Program-made: the position numbers and the translations under genes | Assembly (NCBI RefSeq): GCF_002160955.1 | Contig: NZ_NFLN01000016.1 | Span: 1-61,667 of the forward strand | DNA from: Gemmiger sp. An120 | Lineage (GTDB): Bacteria; Bacillota; Clostridia; Oscillospirales; Ruminococcaceae | Direction of reading: 5' to 3' | Length of the DNA stretch: 61,667 bases | Notes under the pieces: model-generated | The model's input: only the letters and a program-made list of their open reading frames with translations | What the model was told of the DNA's origin: nothing | The model's database searches: none | Shown: positions 48,473 to 57,169 of the stretch, piece by piece | Numbering within the stretch: position 1 is the stretch's first letter | Layout: each line of letters begins with the position of its first letter

Positions 48473-48808
48473 ATGGGGAATCCGCGTTACGCAAATGGTA
48501 CCCTCCGGCGAAAATATAGGGCCAGGTTCAAAGCGATGGAAGGCACATGCGGAATCTGCAAAGGCAGACTGGGTCCCATACACTACGATGAACCGTCAGA
48601 TCCGCAGCATCCGCTGTCCTTTGTCATCGACGAGATCAAGCCAGTTTCCCGCTGGCGGGAGTTCGGATACGAATCCCCCCGGGCAGCTGCCGAGGACTGG
48701 AACAATCTGCAGCCGGCGCACTACTGCTGCAACGCATTCAAAAGCAACCAGATCGCTGGTAAGGGGCAGGTGCTTGCCCAAAAAATTGTGAAGGACGGCA
48801 CCTGGTAA
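48473..48808 (+). CDS. HNH endonuclease
   Basis: 111 residues: CGICKGRLGPIHYDE zinc pair, SFVIDEIKPVSRWREFG (His replaced by Asp-Glu in the first HNH position), and NNLQPAHYCCNAFKSNQ with the Asn and His. Phage HNH proteins next to terminase assist DNA cleavage in packaging. The ATG at 48,473 follows AAAGGGGGGGATAGGG. A 166-base gap upstream may hold the late promoter; I see TTGCAAAGC but no clear -10. Confidence 0.82.
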   Translation: MGNPRYANGTLRRKYRARFKAMEGTCGICKGRLGPIHYDEPSDPQHPLSFVIDEIKPVSRWREFGYESPRAAAEDWNNLQPAHYCCNAFKSNQIAGKGQVLAQKIVKDGTW

Positions 48809-48907
48809 AAGCGGGTGGGGAGGGGCCCCCCGGGGCGGGCCTCGGCGACCCCGCGCCGCCAGCGCCGATTTACACACAAGGAAATTTTCAAGGGGAGGCA
48901 AAAGGTA

Positions 48908-49225
48908 GTGAAGCTGAAGAGCGCCACCGCCCGCGGGGACCGCCTCATGCAGTTGAAAACGCTGGCCCGGGTGCTGGCAACCAGCATTGATACATGCGAC
49001 GATGCCAGGGCGCTGCCGGCCCTGGCCAAGCAGTACCGCGAAACCATGCGGGAAATTTACGAAATTGAGGGGGCGGAGAATCATGGCGACGAAATCGGCG
49101 AGATCATCGCGCAGCGTGCAGCTGATGGGAAGCCAGGAGCCGTCCGTAAGGATCGTTCCGCCCTATCAAAGCACGGACGGGATGGATGCGGCCCGGCTGC
49201 TGCGTGTGGCCGGGATTTCTCTTGA
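48908..49225 (+). CDS. Putative terminase small subunit
   Basis: 105 residues. LKTLARVLATSIDTCDDARALPALAKQYRETMREIYEIEGAENHGDEIGEIIAQR resembles short small-subunit proteins before actinophage-like large terminases. Start is GTG at 48,908 after GGGGAGG. The last 47 codons overlap terL in another frame (143 bases) and read as low-complexity, so the useful protein may end near residue 70. Assignment rests largely on position. Confidence 0.5.
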   Translation: MKLKSATARGDRLMQLKTLARVLATSIDTCDDARALPALAKQYRETMREIYEIEGAENHGDEIGEIIAQRAADGKPGAVRKDRSALSKHGRDGCGPAAACGRDFS

Positions 49226-50522
49226 TCCCTGGCAGGCCGACATCCTGGACGACTGGATGGGGCGGGATGCCGGAGGGCGGTGGACGGCACCTTCCGGCGG
49301 CGGAAGTGTGCCCCGGCAGAACGGAAAGACGCTGCTGATCCAGGGACGATCCGCCGCCGGCATGATTTTCCTGAATGAGAGTGTGATCTACACCTCTCAT
49401 TTGCAGAAGACATCGACCGAGACTTTCAGCGAGATGCGGGATATGTTTGAATCCCCCAAACTAAAGCCGTATGTGAAGGACATAAAGAACGCGCTGGGAC
49501 GTGAGGAGATAATTCTGAAAAGTGGGGCCCGCATCAAATTTTTGGCTCGCACCCGCAACGGCGGCCGGGGCCAGCACGGGGATCTGCTGATCTTCGACGA
49601 AGCCCAGGAACTGGACGAGATCGCCCAGGGCTCTTTTCTGCCGGCTATCTCTGCCAGCTTGAACCCGCAGACCCTCTATGTGGGCACGCCCCCGGGGCCG
49701 GATGTGACCGGCACGGTGTTCCGTGAACTGCGGCGCCGGGCACTGGACGGAGAATCCAGGCGCGCTGCCTGGTTTGAATTCTCCGTGCCGGAAATCGGTG
49801 ACATCCAGGATAAAAAACGGTGGGCTGCCACAAACCCGGCGCTGGGCCGGCGCATCCAGCTGTCCACCATTGAGGGTGAGGCTGAGCAGTTGGATCCGGA
49901 CACCTTCGCACGGGAGCGGCTCGGCTGGTGGAGCCCGGCACATACAGAACGCATCGACTATGCCATCGACAAGGCGGCATGGGACCGGTGCGCCAGCGAC
50001 GAGGCGAAACCAGAGGGCAAAACCGCTTACGGCGTCAAGTTCGCGGCGGACGGCAGCGCGGTCTGCCTGTGCGGTGCCGTGATCCCCGTGGACGCTCCGG
50101 CCCGTATATCCCTTATTGAACTGCAGCCCGCCGGCAGGGGGATCACCTGGCTGGCGGATTGGCTGAACGCCCGGTACAGCAAGGCCAGCTGCGTGGTCAT
50201 TGACGGGCGGGGCGGCGCGGATGTACTGGTGGACAGGATACATGATACCTGGAAGATGAAGAACTCTGTGATCCGCCCCACGGGGAAGGATGTGGTGGCA
50301 GCGGCAGGGCTGCTGATCACCAGCGTGAACGAGGGTGGCCTCACCTGGTACCGCCCCCAGGAACAGCTACGGGAAAGCGCCGTGACGGCCATAAAACGCC
50401 CGATCGGCGGAGGTGTCGGTTTCGGTGGAGACAACAGCCTTCCCATCGAGGCCTGCGCGCTGGCGCTGTGGGGGGCGAAAACGAGCAAGCGGGACCCGAA
50501 TAAGAAAATGCGGATCGGATAA
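49083..50522 (+). CDS. terL: Terminase large subunit
   Basis: 479 residues; ATP-driven DNA packaging motor and nuclease. DPWQADILDDWMG, Walker A PRQNGKT (77-83), Walker B LLIFDEAQE (168-176), a coupling motif VGTPPGP near 200, and nuclease Asp residues in VVIDGRGGADVLVDRI near 380. ATG at 49,083 has GGGGGCGGAG upstream; ATG at 49,126 is possible. Resembles the terminases of actinophage-type siphoviruses. Confidence 0.93.
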   Translation: MATKSARSSRSVQLMGSQEPSVRIVPPYQSTDGMDAARLLRVAGISLDPWQADILDDWMGRDAGGRWTAPSGGGSVPRQNGKTLLIQGRSAAGMIFLNESVIYTSHLQKTSTETFSEMRDMFESPKLKPYVKDIKNALGREEIILKSGARIKFLARTRNGGRGQHGDLLIFDEAQELDEIAQGSFLPAISASLNPQTLYVGTPPGPDVTGTVFRELRRRALDGESRRAAWFEFSVPEIGDIQDKKRWAATNPALGRRIQLSTIEGEAEQLDPDTFARERLGWWSPAHTERIDYAIDKAAWDRCASDEAKPEGKTAYGVKFAADGSAVCLCGAVIPVDAPARISLIELQPAGRGITWLADWLNARYSKASCVVIDGRGGADVLVDRIHDTWKMKNSVIRPTGKDVVAAAGLLITSVNEGGLTWYRPQEQLRESAVTAIKRPIGGGVGFGGDNSLPIEACALALWGAKTSKRDPNKKMRIG

Positions 50523-50533
50523 AGGAGAAAGCC

Positions 50534-51940
50534 ATGACGCTAAATTTTGGCATGGTAAAAGGACTGAGCGGCATAGAACGGCGCCAGCTTCAGGAACTGA
50601 CATCGGTGTTCGAGTATCACCAGAGCAAAAACGCGATCAAGGATAAATATTACGAGGGTCATGTGACCCTGAATGATGTGAACCTCGGTATCGCATTGCC
50701 GAATGGACTGCGGAAAATCGAGGTGGGCTGCAATTGGGGGCAGAAGGCGGTGGACGCTCTTGCCAGCCGCTCTATGTTCGATGGCTTTGTGGGAAGCGGC
50801 AAAGCGGCGCAGAACGTGGCGGAGCTGGTGGCGGGAAACCGTCTGCTGGCGGAGTACGGAAAAGCCTGCCGGGACGAACTGAAGTATGGATGTGTGTTTG
50901 CCACCCTGTCTGCGGACAACGCACTCGGCTGCCGCATTCGGTTCCATTCTCCCGCGGCTGCCTCCGCTCTCTGGAGCGGCGAAAAGGGGCGGATTGACTG
51001 TGGGCTGGCCATAATCGACACGGTACCGGATGAAAAATACAAGGGTACCTGGCGGCCTCACATCGTCAACCTGTACACCGACGAGGCGGTGATCGTACTC
51101 ACCGCGCAGAATGGATATTGGCTGGCGGAGCGGCACCCCCACAAGATGGGGCGTCCCCTGATGGAGCCGCTGATCTGGAACGCCACCACCGGCAAGCCCT
51201 TCGGGCGTTCCCGCCTCAAGCGGGCGGTGCGCGCCCTGATCGACGACTACGTCCGGATCGTGGCCAATGCCACCATTGCGCTGGAGTTCGACACCACGCC
51301 ACAGAAATATTTGCTGGGGCTTACCGACGATCAGTATGATGCCATCGTGTCGGACAAGTTCAAGCAGTATGTGGGCAGCCTTCTGGCATCCACGACCAAT
51401 CCGGAAACCGGAGAAAACCCCGAGTTTGGCCAGCTGGCCCAGGGCAGCCTGCAGCCCCATGTGGACAAGATGCGCATGACTGCTACCCAGTTTTCGGCGG
51501 CCACAGGGCTGACCATCACCGACGTGGGCATCGTCAACGACGCCAATCCCACATCCAGCGATGCGATCCTGGCCCAGAGCCAGACCCTGGTGCTCATGGC
51601 CCAGCAGCTGAATGCCGGCAACGGAGAGGCGCTGAAAACCATCATCCAGATGGCGCAGGCCATTGCACGCAAGGTGCCGATGGCGGAGCTGACCGCAGAG
51701 GAGCGGGGCGTCATGGCTCACTTCAAAAACCCGGCCATGCCCAGCGTGGCGGTGACGGCGGACGCGGCGATCAAGATTGCTTCCTCCCGTCCGGAGTTTG
51801 CCAGTACGGATATTTTCCTGGAGATGGTGGGATTTGACCAGGCGGATATTCAGCGCATCAAAACGCAGGAGCAGCGGGTGCGGGGCCAGAAGCTGCTGGC
51901 TGAGGTAGAGAATGAGAATAACGGAGAAAACCTGGGTTGA
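50534..51940 (+). CDS. Phage portal protein (SPP1 Gp6-like)
   Basis: 468 residues; dodecameric ring at the capsid vertex. Start LTSVFEYHQSKNAIKDKYYEGHVTLNDVNLGIALPNGL, DNALGCRIRFHSPAAASALW, GRSRLKRAVRALIDDYVRIVANATIALEFDTTPQKYLLGL and ATGLTITDVGIVNDANPTSSDAILA are typical of the Gp6 family. AAAGGAG precedes the ATG. Its end overlaps the MuF gene by 29 bases. Confidence 0.93.
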   Translation: MTLNFGMVKGLSGIERRQLQELTSVFEYHQSKNAIKDKYYEGHVTLNDVNLGIALPNGLRKIEVGCNWGQKAVDALASRSMFDGFVGSGKAAQNVAELVAGNRLLAEYGKACRDELKYGCVFATLSADNALGCRIRFHSPAAASALWSGEKGRIDCGLAIIDTVPDEKYKGTWRPHIVNLYTDEAVIVLTAQNGYWLAERHPHKMGRPLMEPLIWNATTGKPFGRSRLKRAVRALIDDYVRIVANATIALEFDTTPQKYLLGLTDDQYDAIVSDKFKQYVGSLLASTTNPETGENPEFGQLAQGSLQPHVDKMRMTATQFSAATGLTITDVGIVNDANPTSSDAILAQSQTLVLMAQQLNAGNGEALKTIIQMAQAIARKVPMAELTAEERGVMAHFKNPAMPSVAVTADAAIKIASSRPEFASTDIFLEMVGFDQADIQRIKTQEQRVRGQKLLAEVENENNGENLG

Positions 51941-53057
51941 ATACATAGACCGCCTTTCCCGTCTGAATGAGGAGGCGGGGCAGAAGATGGCAGACTATAT
52001 CACCAGTCACGGCACACAGGATGTGGACAGGCTGATCGCCTATGCCGACGCTTTGGTGCAGAAGTACGGCGAGGGCACGGCGGAGCTGGCCTGCCAGATG
52101 TATGATGCCGTGGCCCAGGCGTCCGGCGTTACTGTACCACCGGCGGAACCGGCAGCACCTGCTGACTACGGTGAGACGGCCAAAATGGTAAATGCCACAA
52201 AGCAAAGCCCGCCGCAGCTGCAGGGCGGTGTGAGCCGCCTTGTCAAGCGGGCCGGGGCTGACACCACACTGAAAAATGCCATCCGGGACGGCGCGGAATG
52301 GGCGTGGGTGCCTCATGGGGATACCTGCCCGTTTTGTCTGACGCTGGCCAGCCGGGGATGGCAGAAAGCCAGCGCAAAAGCCTTGAAGGGCGGCCACGCC
52401 GAGCACATCCACGCCCACTGCAACTGCGAGTACGCAATCCGATTTGACAGCAACACCACGGTGGCCGGGTACGACCCGGATAAATACCTGGAGCAGTATA
52501 ACGCCGCTGGCGGGGACATCAACGCCATGCGCCGGGCGCAGTACGCGGAGAACCGGGATGTGATCAATGCCCAGAAGCGGGCGGCGTATGCGGCGAGGAA
52601 AGAACGCAACGGGCCGATGGATGTTCTTGACGAGTATGTGCGCAGCAAGACCCCGGGACAGGGGACCATCACGTTTGATGAGGGTTACAGCCGCGCACAC
52701 CACGCCGATGAAATAAAAACAGCACAATGGCTGCACGATACTCTCGGCGGCGACATTGTGCTGTTGCAGGAAAATCTCGGAGGAGCAAAAAAGCCGGACT
52801 ATATCTGGCGGGGAAAGTTCTGGGAACTGAAAAACATCACCAGCGATAAAGCGGCAGACAGTGCGATTCGCGGAGCTCTGAAACAAATTGCCGAAACCCC
52901 AGGAGGAGTCATCCTCGATTGTGGGGAAAACGAAATCGAAATTTCTGCCCTACAGGCTGTGATCGATGCGCGCATAAGCAGAAGCGGAAAATTTCCGGTC
53001 GACGTTTTGGTTTTGCATCGGAAAGAGCTGCTGGCGGCATTGAGATACAAAAAATAA
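51912..53057 (+). CDS. MuF-type minor capsid protein fused to a CdiA-type nuclease toxin domain
   Basis: 381 residues. Residues 1-235 form the minor head protein, with WAWVPHGDTCPFCLTLASRGW and HAEHIHAHCNCEYAIRF (Cys/His cluster near 135-172) as in phage head morphogenesis proteins. Residues about 255-381 are different: HHADEIKTAQWLHDTLGGDIVLL, then P295-D296...E305-x-K307 (KKPDYIWRGKFWELK), a PD-(D/E)xK-like nuclease motif seen in CdiA-CT toxins. The DNA for this part is visibly more A-rich. Known MuF polymorphic toxins have this architecture. No immunity gene follows. AGGTAGAGAATG is a weak start signal, so translation is coupled to portal. Confidence 0.85.
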   Translation: MRITEKTWVEYIDRLSRLNEEAGQKMADYITSHGTQDVDRLIAYADALVQKYGEGTAELACQMYDAVAQASGVTVPPAEPAAPADYGETAKMVNATKQSPPQLQGGVSRLVKRAGADTTLKNAIRDGAEWAWVPHGDTCPFCLTLASRGWQKASAKALKGGHAEHIHAHCNCEYAIRFDSNTTVAGYDPDKYLEQYNAAGGDINAMRRAQYAENRDVINAQKRAAYAARKERNGPMDVLDEYVRSKTPGQGTITFDEGYSRAHHADEIKTAQWLHDTLGGDIVLLQENLGGAKKPDYIWRGKFWELKNITSDKAADSAIRGALKQIAETPGGVILDCGENEIEISALQAVIDARISRSGKFPVDVLVLHRKELLAALRYKK

Positions 53058-53104
53058 GGGAGCCGTTGCCCCCCCACCAAAAAGGGCGGAGGAACGGCTC
53101 CCTT
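53056..53104 (+). terminator. Hairpin after the MuF-toxin gene
   Basis: 12-bp stem AAGGGAGCCGTT (53,056-53,067) with AACGGCTCCCTT (53,093-53,104). There is no good U tail on either side, so it may process or pause rather than terminate. Confidence 0.6.
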
Positions 53105-53360
53105 ACAGACGATCCTTCCGGATACATCTTGATTATTTTATACCATGGAAACAGGAAAAAGTCAATCTGACCATGATATCACGCACCGTGGCTCTTTCAT
53201 GCGCTTTTGCAGTCAACTGCAAGGGCGCTTTTTTGTGCCCATCCTGGCCGCATGAGGCCGGGAAGGGCATTTTTAATATCCAAATTTGCCCGGCATGGCG
53301 CAAAACTGCACAGCCCGTGGGAGCTACCCCGTAAAAAGCGCAGGGCGGAAAGGACCAAGC
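53105..53360. other. Intergenic gap between MuF-toxin and scaffold genes
   Basis: No frame here has a start with a ribosome binding site. It contains a terminator-like hairpin (GCGCTTTTGCAGT with ACTGCAAGGGCGC, then T6, 53,201-53,234) and an AT-rich part at 53,130-53,165. A new promoter for the scaffold-capsid genes is expected here; TTGATT with TATACC (about 53,129-53,144) is too close-spaced, so I cannot name it. Confidence 0.55.
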
Positions 53361-53891
53361 ATGAAGCGAGAAGAGGTAAAAGGCATTATCCCTGGCATCA
53401 CCGACGAACAGCTCACCCAGATCATGGACCTGCACAGTGCTGATATTGAGCGACATAAGCAGCAGGTCACGACCCTGACCACCGAGCGGGACGCCGCCCG
53501 GACCCAGTTGGGGGAGGCCAACAAGAAGCTGGAGGGCTACGACCCCGAATGGAAGCAGAAGGCCGAGCAGGCCCGGCAGCAGGCAGAGCGGCAGGTTCTG
53601 GACCTGCGTTCCCGCTATGCTGAATCCAACGCGGCAGCGGCCCTCAAATTCTCCAGTGCCAGCGCCCGCAAGGCGTTTTTGGCGGATCTGGCCCAGAAGA
53701 AGCTGCCCCTGCAGGAGGACGGCTCTCTGCTGGGCTTTGACGACTACGTCAAATCGTACATGCAGACCGACCCGAATGCCTTTGTCGCCGAAGGATATCC
53801 GAATGTGAAGGACGGCGGCGATCCGCACCACAATCCGACCGGTTCCACCCGCGAACAGTTTGCGGAGTGGTTTGACCAGGTCATGAAGTAA
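53361..53891 (+). CDS. Phage scaffolding protein (GP20-like)
   Basis: 176 residues: MKREEVKGIIPGITDEQLTQIMDLHSADIE, a coiled coil (about 30-85, EAEQARQQAERQVLDL-like), then ASARKAFLADLAQKKLPLQEDGSLLGFDDYVKSYMQTDPNAF. Directs capsid assembly and is removed later. GGCGGAAAGGA precedes the ATG. Confidence 0.9.
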   Translation: MKREEVKGIIPGITDEQLTQIMDLHSADIERHKQQVTTLTTERDAARTQLGEANKKLEGYDPEWKQKAEQARQQAERQVLDLRSRYAESNAAAALKFSSASARKAFLADLAQKKLPLQEDGSLLGFDDYVKSYMQTDPNAFVAEGYPNVKDGGDPHHNPTGSTREQFAEWFDQVMK

Positions 53892-53904
53892 AGGAGTGAA
53901 CTCT

Positions 53905-54789
53905 ATGGCATCCATTAACATCAACCGTACCACCACCATCAGCCTGCCCGGCCAGGTATCTGCGGAGATCCTGCAGAAGACCCAGGGCGCCTCCGCTGTT
54001 ATGGCGCTGGCCCGTCAGATCCCGCTGCCCGGCCTGGGCACCACCATCCCCGTGATTACCGGCGACCCGGAGGCCGGCTGGGTGGGGGAGACTGAGAAAA
54101 AGCCTGTAAGCCGCAGCACTCTGGCTACCAAGATCATGCAGCCCTATACCCTGGCAGTCATCGTGCCCTTCTCCAACCAGTTCCGCCGCGACGTGCCGGC
54201 CTTGTACGATCAGCTGGTGCAGCGCCTGCCCGGCGCCCTGGCCAAGAAGTTCGACGCCACCGTATTCGGCGCCGTGGATGCGCCCGGCTCTAATTTCGAC
54301 ACCCTCAAGGACTGCACCGCCCAGAGCATTCTGACCAATGCCTATGGCGGCCTGGTTGCTGCTGACGGTGACATCGCATCGCACGACGGCATCCTGAACG
54401 GCTGGGTGCTGGCACCCCAGGGCAAGGCCATCCTGCTGACCGCAGTGGACGGCAACGACCGCCCGCTCTTCATCAACAGCGTGGCGGAAGGTGCCGTTCC
54501 CATGATCCTGGGTGCCCAGGTGCGTCAGAGCAAGGGCGCCTATATTGCCAACACTGCGTCCGCGGACGCGGTCGTGGGCTTTGCCGGTGATTGGACACAG
54601 GCCGTATACGGTACTGTGGAGGGTGTGCAGATCGCCATCTCTGATCAGGCTACGCTGACCGACGGAGATTCTACCATCAACCTGTTTGAGCAGAATATGT
54701 TTGCGGTCCGGGCTGAAATTGAGGTGGGCTTCCGCTGCGATACCACCGTGTTCAATAAGCTCACCGGCGCGGCCAAGACGGGAGGCTGA
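53905..54789 (+). CDS. Major capsid protein (HK97 fold)
   Basis: 294 residues: TISLPGQVSAEILQKTQGASAVMALARQIPLPGLGTTIPVITGDPEAGWVGETEKKPVSRSTL is the spine/E-loop start of HK97-type capsids; ending GIQIAISDQATL...-like AVRAEIEVGFRCDTTVFNKLTGA. No long N-terminal delta domain, in keeping with a separate scaffold gene. AAGGAGTGAA precedes the ATG at 53,905. Confidence 0.93.
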   Translation: MASININRTTTISLPGQVSAEILQKTQGASAVMALARQIPLPGLGTTIPVITGDPEAGWVGETEKKPVSRSTLATKIMQPYTLAVIVPFSNQFRRDVPALYDQLVQRLPGALAKKFDATVFGAVDAPGSNFDTLKDCTAQSILTNAYGGLVAADGDIASHDGILNGWVLAPQGKAILLTAVDGNDRPLFINSVAEGAVPMILGAQVRQSKGAYIANTASADAVVGFAGDWTQAVYGTVEGVQIAISDQATLTDGDSTINLFEQNMFAVRAEIEVGFRCDTTVFNKLTGAAKTGG

Positions 54790-54791
54790 CT

Positions 54792-55061
54792 ATGAAAGAG
54801 TTCATCAACAGCCTGACCGGCACCCGGATGTTCGTGGCCGATGGGCGTGAGGAGGAATACAAGAAGGCCGGGCACCGTCCGGCCGACATTCCGGAGCCTG
54901 AGCCCCCGGCACCTGACGCCGGATCTGCCCCGGAGGCTTCCGAGACGGATACCGGCGCCGCCCGGGCGGCCGAAGAAGAAAAAACGGAGACAGAGCCTGC
55001 CGCGCCCGCGCCGGCCAAGTCCGCCGCCGCGCCCAAGCGCAAAGCGGCTGCTAAAAAATGA
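54792..55061 (+). CDS. Small capsid-linked protein with Ala/Pro/Lys-rich tail
   Basis: 89 residues: FINSLTGTRMFVADGREEEYKKAGHRPA then a disordered acidic and later Lys/Ala-rich tail (KSAAAPKRKAAAKK). Similar short proteins follow capsid genes in actinophage-like siphoviruses. Function unknown. GGGAGG precedes the ATG. Confidence 0.8.
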   Translation: MKEFINSLTGTRMFVADGREEEYKKAGHRPADIPEPEPPAPDAGSAPEASETDTGAARAAEEEKTETEPAAPAPAKSAAAPKRKAAAKK

Positions 55062-55070
55062 GGTGATCCC

Positions 55071-55445
55071 ATGAAGTACGCCTCTGTTTCCGATGTGGAA
55101 GCAGGTTTCCGCCAGCTGGATGAGGGCGAAAGCGCACGCTGTGACGCGCTGCTGGAGGAGGCTGCCGTTGTCATCGATGCCTTCAACGAGGCGGCTGCCG
55201 AAGAGCGGAAAAAACTGGTGTCCTGCCGTATGGTGCGCCGCCAGCTGGACACGGGCGGCCAGAGCGCGGCCATGTTTCCGATGGGCGCGTCCCAGGGGTC
55301 GGCATCGGCGATGGGATATGCCCAGACCTGGACCGTGACCGGCGGCTCGGTGGGAGAGCTGTATCTCTCCAAGCTGGAAAAGCAGCTGCTGGGCGTCGGA
55401 AACCGGATCGGCACGGTCAGCCCCCTGGAGGTGATGACCCAATGA
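55071..55445 (+). CDS. Head-tail connector (Gp19/Gp15-like)
   Basis: 124 residues: YASVSDVEAGFRQLDEGESARCDALLEEAAVVIDAF ... CRMVRRQLDTGGQSAAM ... QTWTVTGGSVGELYLSKLEKQLLG, the helical head-completion family that binds beneath the portal. GAGGTG precedes the ATG. ATGA-type overlap with the next gene. Confidence 0.85.
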   Translation: MKYASVSDVEAGFRQLDEGESARCDALLEEAAVVIDAFNEAAAEERKKLVSCRMVRRQLDTGGQSAAMFPMGASQGSASAMGYAQTWTVTGGSVGELYLSKLEKQLLGVGNRIGTVSPLEVMTQ

Positions 55446-55774
55446 TACGCGGCATCACGATCCTGCTGTACGAAAAGCGGCAAACGGGCACGGACGCCTT
55501 CCATGCGCCCATTTACGAGGAAACCCCGATCGAGGTGCCCAATGTGCTTGTGGGTGAGCCGTCGGCCGAAGACATCGTCAATGAGATGCAGCTCTATGGA
55601 AAACGGATCGCCTACACCCTGGCCATTCCCAAGGGCGATACCCACGACTGGAACGATGCGACGGTGGAATTCTTTGGGCAGAAATGGCGCACCTACGGGG
55701 GCGTGACCCAGGGCATCGAGGCGATGATTCCGCTTTCCTGGAACAAGAAGGTCAAGGTGGAACGTTATGGCTAA
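55442..55774 (+). CDS. Putative head-closure protein
   Basis: 110 residues, all-beta: ITILLYEKRQTGTDAFHAPIYEETPIEVPNVLVGEPSAEDI ... WNDATVEFFGQKWRTYGG. Position second after the capsid block and the beta-rich pattern fit a stopper/adaptor protein. Confidence 0.78.
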   Translation: MIRGITILLYEKRQTGTDAFHAPIYEETPIEVPNVLVGEPSAEDIVNEMQLYGKRIAYTLAIPKGDTHDWNDATVEFFGQKWRTYGGVTQGIEAMIPLSWNKKVKVERYG

Positions 55775-56003
55775 GCTGAAAGTCACTTTGAACCGGGCCG
55801 GGGTACGGGAGCTGCTGCGATCCGACGAGATGCTGGCGATTTGCACCGAGCACGCCGGAAAGATACAGGCCCGGCTGGGAGATGGGTACGCGGTTTCTCC
55901 CCATCGGGGCAAGAACCGCGTAAACGCTTCGATATTCGCAGAGACGCCCCAGGCCCGCCGTGAAAATGCTGAAAACAACACGATACTGAAGGCGCTGAAA
56001 TGA
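55767..56003 (+). CDS. Small HK97-gp10-like neck protein
   Basis: 78 residues: LKVTLNRAGVRELLRSDEMLAICTEHAGKIQARLGDGYAVSPHRGKNRVNASIFAETPQARRENAENNTILKAL, a short gp10-like or minor capsid protein. Overlaps both neighbours. Confidence 0.75.
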   Translation: MAKLKVTLNRAGVRELLRSDEMLAICTEHAGKIQARLGDGYAVSPHRGKNRVNASIFAETPQARRENAENNTILKALK

Positions 56004-56335
56004 TCGAAGAAACGATTTTGAACTACCTGAGCGACGCCCTGGAGGTTCCGGTGCGCATGGAAGTGCCGCAGGAACCGCCCGGGCGCTTTGTGGTTTTGGA
56101 AAAGACCGGTACGGGAAAGACCAACTGCATTCCGCGGGCGACATTTGCCGTCCAGTCCTATGGCACCAGCCTGCTGGAAGCTGCCCGATTGAACGAGCAG
56201 GTAAAGCAGGCCATGGAAAGCCTGGATGAACGGGATGAGATCGCAGCGGTTAAGCTCAACACCGATTACCCGTACCCTGATACCCGTACCAAGCGGTACC
56301 GGTATCAGGCAGTCTTTGACATTACCCACTACTGA
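56000..56335 (+). CDS. Tail completion/terminator protein
   Basis: 111 residues: [39 protein letters not shown] ... [26 protein letters not shown] ... [12 protein letters not shown], the alpha/beta pattern of tail terminator proteins. Starts in an ATGA overlap. Confidence 0.82.
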   Translation: MIEETILNYLSDALEVPVRMEVPQEPPGRFVVLEKTGTGKTNCIPRATFAVQSYGTSLLEAARLNEQVKQAMESLDERDEIAAVKLNTDYPYPDTRTKRYRYQAVFDITHY

Positions 56336-56348
56336 AAAGGAGGATCAG

Positions 56349-56909
56349 ATGGATGTAAAGAATGTAACGGTGGGCAAGCCCAAGAAAGGGGGCGCCATCT
56401 ATCGGGCGCCTCTGGGCACCGCGCTGCCTACCGACGCAAAGAGCGAACTGGATCAGGCATTCAAGGCCCTTGGCTACTGCGGGGAGGACGGTCTGGTAAA
56501 CGCCAACTCCCCCGAAAGCGATAACATCAAAGCCTGGGGCGGGGACACCGTTTATACCTACCAGAGCGAAAAGCCGGACACCTTCTCCTTCAAGCTGATC
56601 GAGGCACTGAACGTGGAGGTGCTCAAGGCGGTATACGGCGACGCGAACGTTACCGGCACGCTGGAGGCGGGCATCACCGTCAAGGCCAACAGCGCCGAGC
56701 AGGCGGATTGTTGCTGGGTGGTGGATATGATCCTGCGGGGCGGTGTGCTTAAGCGCGTGGTCATTCCCTGTGCCAACGTGTCTGAGGTGGGAGAAATCAC
56801 CTATACCGACGAGGACGCGGTGGGCTATGAGACCACTATCACCGCCAAGCCGGATACGGATGGCAATACCCACTATGAGTACATCGTGAAAGGAGGCAGC
56901 CAGGCATGA
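56349..56909 (+). CDS. Major tail protein
   Basis: 186 residues; polymerises into the tail tube. [38 protein letters not shown] and [42 protein letters not shown] are typical of phi13/actinophage tail tubes. The ATG at 56,349 follows AAGGAGG. Confidence 0.9.
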   Translation: MDVKNVTVGKPKKGGAIYRAPLGTALPTDAKSELDQAFKALGYCGEDGLVNANSPESDNIKAWGGDTVYTYQSEKPDTFSFKLIEALNVEVLKAVYGDANVTGTLEAGITVKANSAEQADCCWVVDMILRGGVLKRVVIPCANVSEVGEITYTDEDAVGYETTITAKPDTDGNTHYEYIVKGGSQA

Positions 56910-57169
56910 TCGAGGGGAAAACGAGCACCGGTTTCGCCTTCAGCATTGACGAAAAGGTTCTGGACAACATGGAGCTGCTGGACGCCATCGCGGAGAGCGA
57001 AGAAAACCTTACCGGCATTTCCCGGGCCTGCGTGCTTTTGCTCGGCAAGACCGGCCGCCGGCAGCTGTATGATCATCTCCGCGAGGAGGACGGACGGGTA
57101 CCGGTGAAGGTCGTGAGCCAGGCCCTGGTGGAGATCTTCCAGTCCTGTGGGAACAAAGGAAAAAACTGA
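56906..57169 (+). CDS. Tail assembly chaperone, short form (gpG-like)
   Basis: 87 residues ([84 protein letters not shown]). Directs tail tube assembly on the tape measure. Starts in an ATGA overlap with the major tail gene. Ends just after the A AAA AAC slip site. Confidence 0.88.
   Translation: MIEGKTSTGFAFSIDEKVLDNMELLDAIAESEENLTGISRACVLLLGKTGRRQLYDHLREEDGRVPVKVVSQALVEIFQSCGNKGKN

Noticed and set aside
54761-56329. 522-codon minus-strand open frame across several head-tail genes
   Set aside because: Crosses five well-packed plus-strand genes with good ribosome binding sites; composition-driven.
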